The notes under the pieces were generated by a model, which did no database searches, was not told the origin of the DNA, and saw only the letters and a program-made list of their open reading frames with translations. From Microbacterium testaceum (lineage in GTDB: Bacteria > Actinomycetota > Actinomycetes > Actinomycetales > Microbacteriaceae): 64,000 nucleotides of DNA. Positions 63,560 through 64,000 of this stretch are shown here, one piece after another; within the stretch, counting starts at the first letter, position 1, and every line of letters starts with the position of its first letter. The DNA lies in the NCBI RefSeq assembly GCF_006539145.1, contig NZ_BJML01000006.1:166926-230925 (forward strand), written 5' to 3'. Both the position numbers and the translations under genes were made by a program.

Positions 63560-63878
63560 CGACGATCAACGGTGTGGCGGGATCGACGGCGCGCCTCGCC
63601 GCCATCACCGATCACCGCCCCGGTGAAGACCCGTGTACCGGGCGCGAAGAACACCTCCTTCCCCACGTCGGCGCCCGCGACACTCGCCCTCGGGCCGATC
63701 AGGGGGTGGGGCCCACCTGGACCGCACGCACTGAGCCCGCCCCGTCCAGGGCATCCTTCTCGCGCAGCACGACCGGCTACGCTCCGACGTGATCACCGCG
63801 CCGTGCAGCACCGGGCTGCCGGGCCGATGGTCACGTCGCCGGTGAGACCGCGGTGGGCGCGATGGTCGCGTCAGGATG
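63560..63878 (-). pseudogene. Decayed hexapeptide-repeat protein, gamma-carbonic-anhydrase-like
   Basis: Read on the minus strand, pieces of a left-handed beta-helix protein appear in different frames: HPDATIAPTAV (63846-63878), then TGDVTIGPA, PVLHGAVITSE, VVLREKDALDGAGSV..., a stop, and LIGPRASVAGADVG...FFAPGTRVFTGAVIGDGGEA before further loss of frame. At least three frame changes and one in-frame stop prevent a single reading. The pattern of repeated (L/V/I)GxxxxV and HGAV matches gamma-class carbonic anhydrase/acyltransferase hexapeptide proteins. A TACGCT box and GAGGAG lie upstream near 63935-63950, where a functional start would have been. Sequencing error in a live gene cannot be excluded. 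Confidence 0.6.
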
Positions 63879-64000
63879 AATGCAGGGCTCTGCCCCCGGA
63901 GTGGGTGTGGCGCGTGACGGCGGCCTCTCCTCGGTGTCGCCAGCGTAGACCCCGGTCGGGCAGCCGATGCCCCGCATACGACGAGGCGGTGGTGGGTGTC
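63879..64000. other. Right edge, upstream region of the decayed gene
   Basis: Contains on the minus strand TACGCT (near 63943-63948) and GAGGAG just below it, i.e. promoter and ribosome-binding-site-like sequence for the pseudogene at its left. No other gene can be supported before the window ends. Confidence 0.3.

Overview
This 64 kb window is very GC-rich chromosomal DNA from an actinobacterium, most likely Microbacterium or a close relative in Microbacteriaceae. The evidence is strong G/C third-position bias, GTG starts, DUF4245/DUF4307/DUF501-type actinobacterial families, the eno-divIC-DUF501 gene order also found in Mycobacterium, an RskA-type anti-sigma factor, Fpg/Nei and PhoH2 proteins, and leaderless promoters with a TANNNT -10 box 12-14 nt before the start codon. 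I see no transposase, integrase, phage module or CRISPR array. Most of the window is housekeeping genome with small accessory patches.

Layout. 1-5.1 kb: NAD de novo operon (3' end of an NrtR-like regulator, nadA, nadB, nadC, nifS-type cysteine desulfurase), followed by a GT2 glycosyltransferase. 6-10.6 kb: ABC exporter, MFS exporter, a 46-aa Cys-rich small protein and a DJ-1/PfpI protein. 10.7-16.3 kb: Fpg/Nei glycosylase with a flotillin-like protein, a zinc-ribbon protein, aldose epimerase, CsbD, and a D,D-carboxypeptidase. 16.5-20.7 kb: accessory-looking block (lipoprotein, membrane proteins, ADP-ribosylglycohydrolase, DUF4279 pair). 20.9-25.3 kb: YchF, methyltransferase, exonuclease, RmuC. 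25.7-27.9 kb: divergent glpX/fba (gluconeogenesis/glycolysis), flanked on both sides by related repeat motifs. 28-31.6 kb: MOSC protein, ECF sigma/anti-sigma pair, membrane protein and ispH. 31.6-38.1 kb: xseAB, DUF4245, beta-carbonic anhydrase, fumC and a two-component system. 38.4-42.5 kb: phoH2, isoprenyl transferase, PAQR/hemolysin III, DUF4307. 42.5-47.7 kb: greA, ilvA, AI-2E permease, YcaQ-like protein, lemA, and an unusual tRNA. 47.9-55 kb: NDH-2, S8 protease, DUF501, DivIC, enolase, O-methyltransferase, CtaG-like protein. 55-60.5 kb: SGNH hydrolase, MFS exporter with divergent HTH regulator, hisS, mazG. 60.8-64 kb: ppc and a decayed hexapeptide-repeat (gamma-carbonic-anhydrase-like) gene.

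Functional links. nadABC with nifS makes NAD and the Fe-S enzyme it needs. glpX, fba, eno, ppc and fumC cover central carbon flow. A beta-carbonic anhydrase can supply bicarbonate for Ppc. ispH and the isoprenyl transferase feed isoprenoid lipids. The sigma/anti-sigma pair, histidine kinase/response regulator and the divergent MFS/HTH pair are the local regulators.

Best hunting results: a class I tRNA (short variable loop) with a UAA anticodon; a strongly over-represented heptamer GGATGCC (about 89 copies counted by eye on both strands); more than 20 genes with leaderless-type promoters; a palindrome/tandem-repeat family bracketing glpX-fba; an overlooked 46-aa CCGGGSC protein; and a frameshifted pseudogene at the right end.
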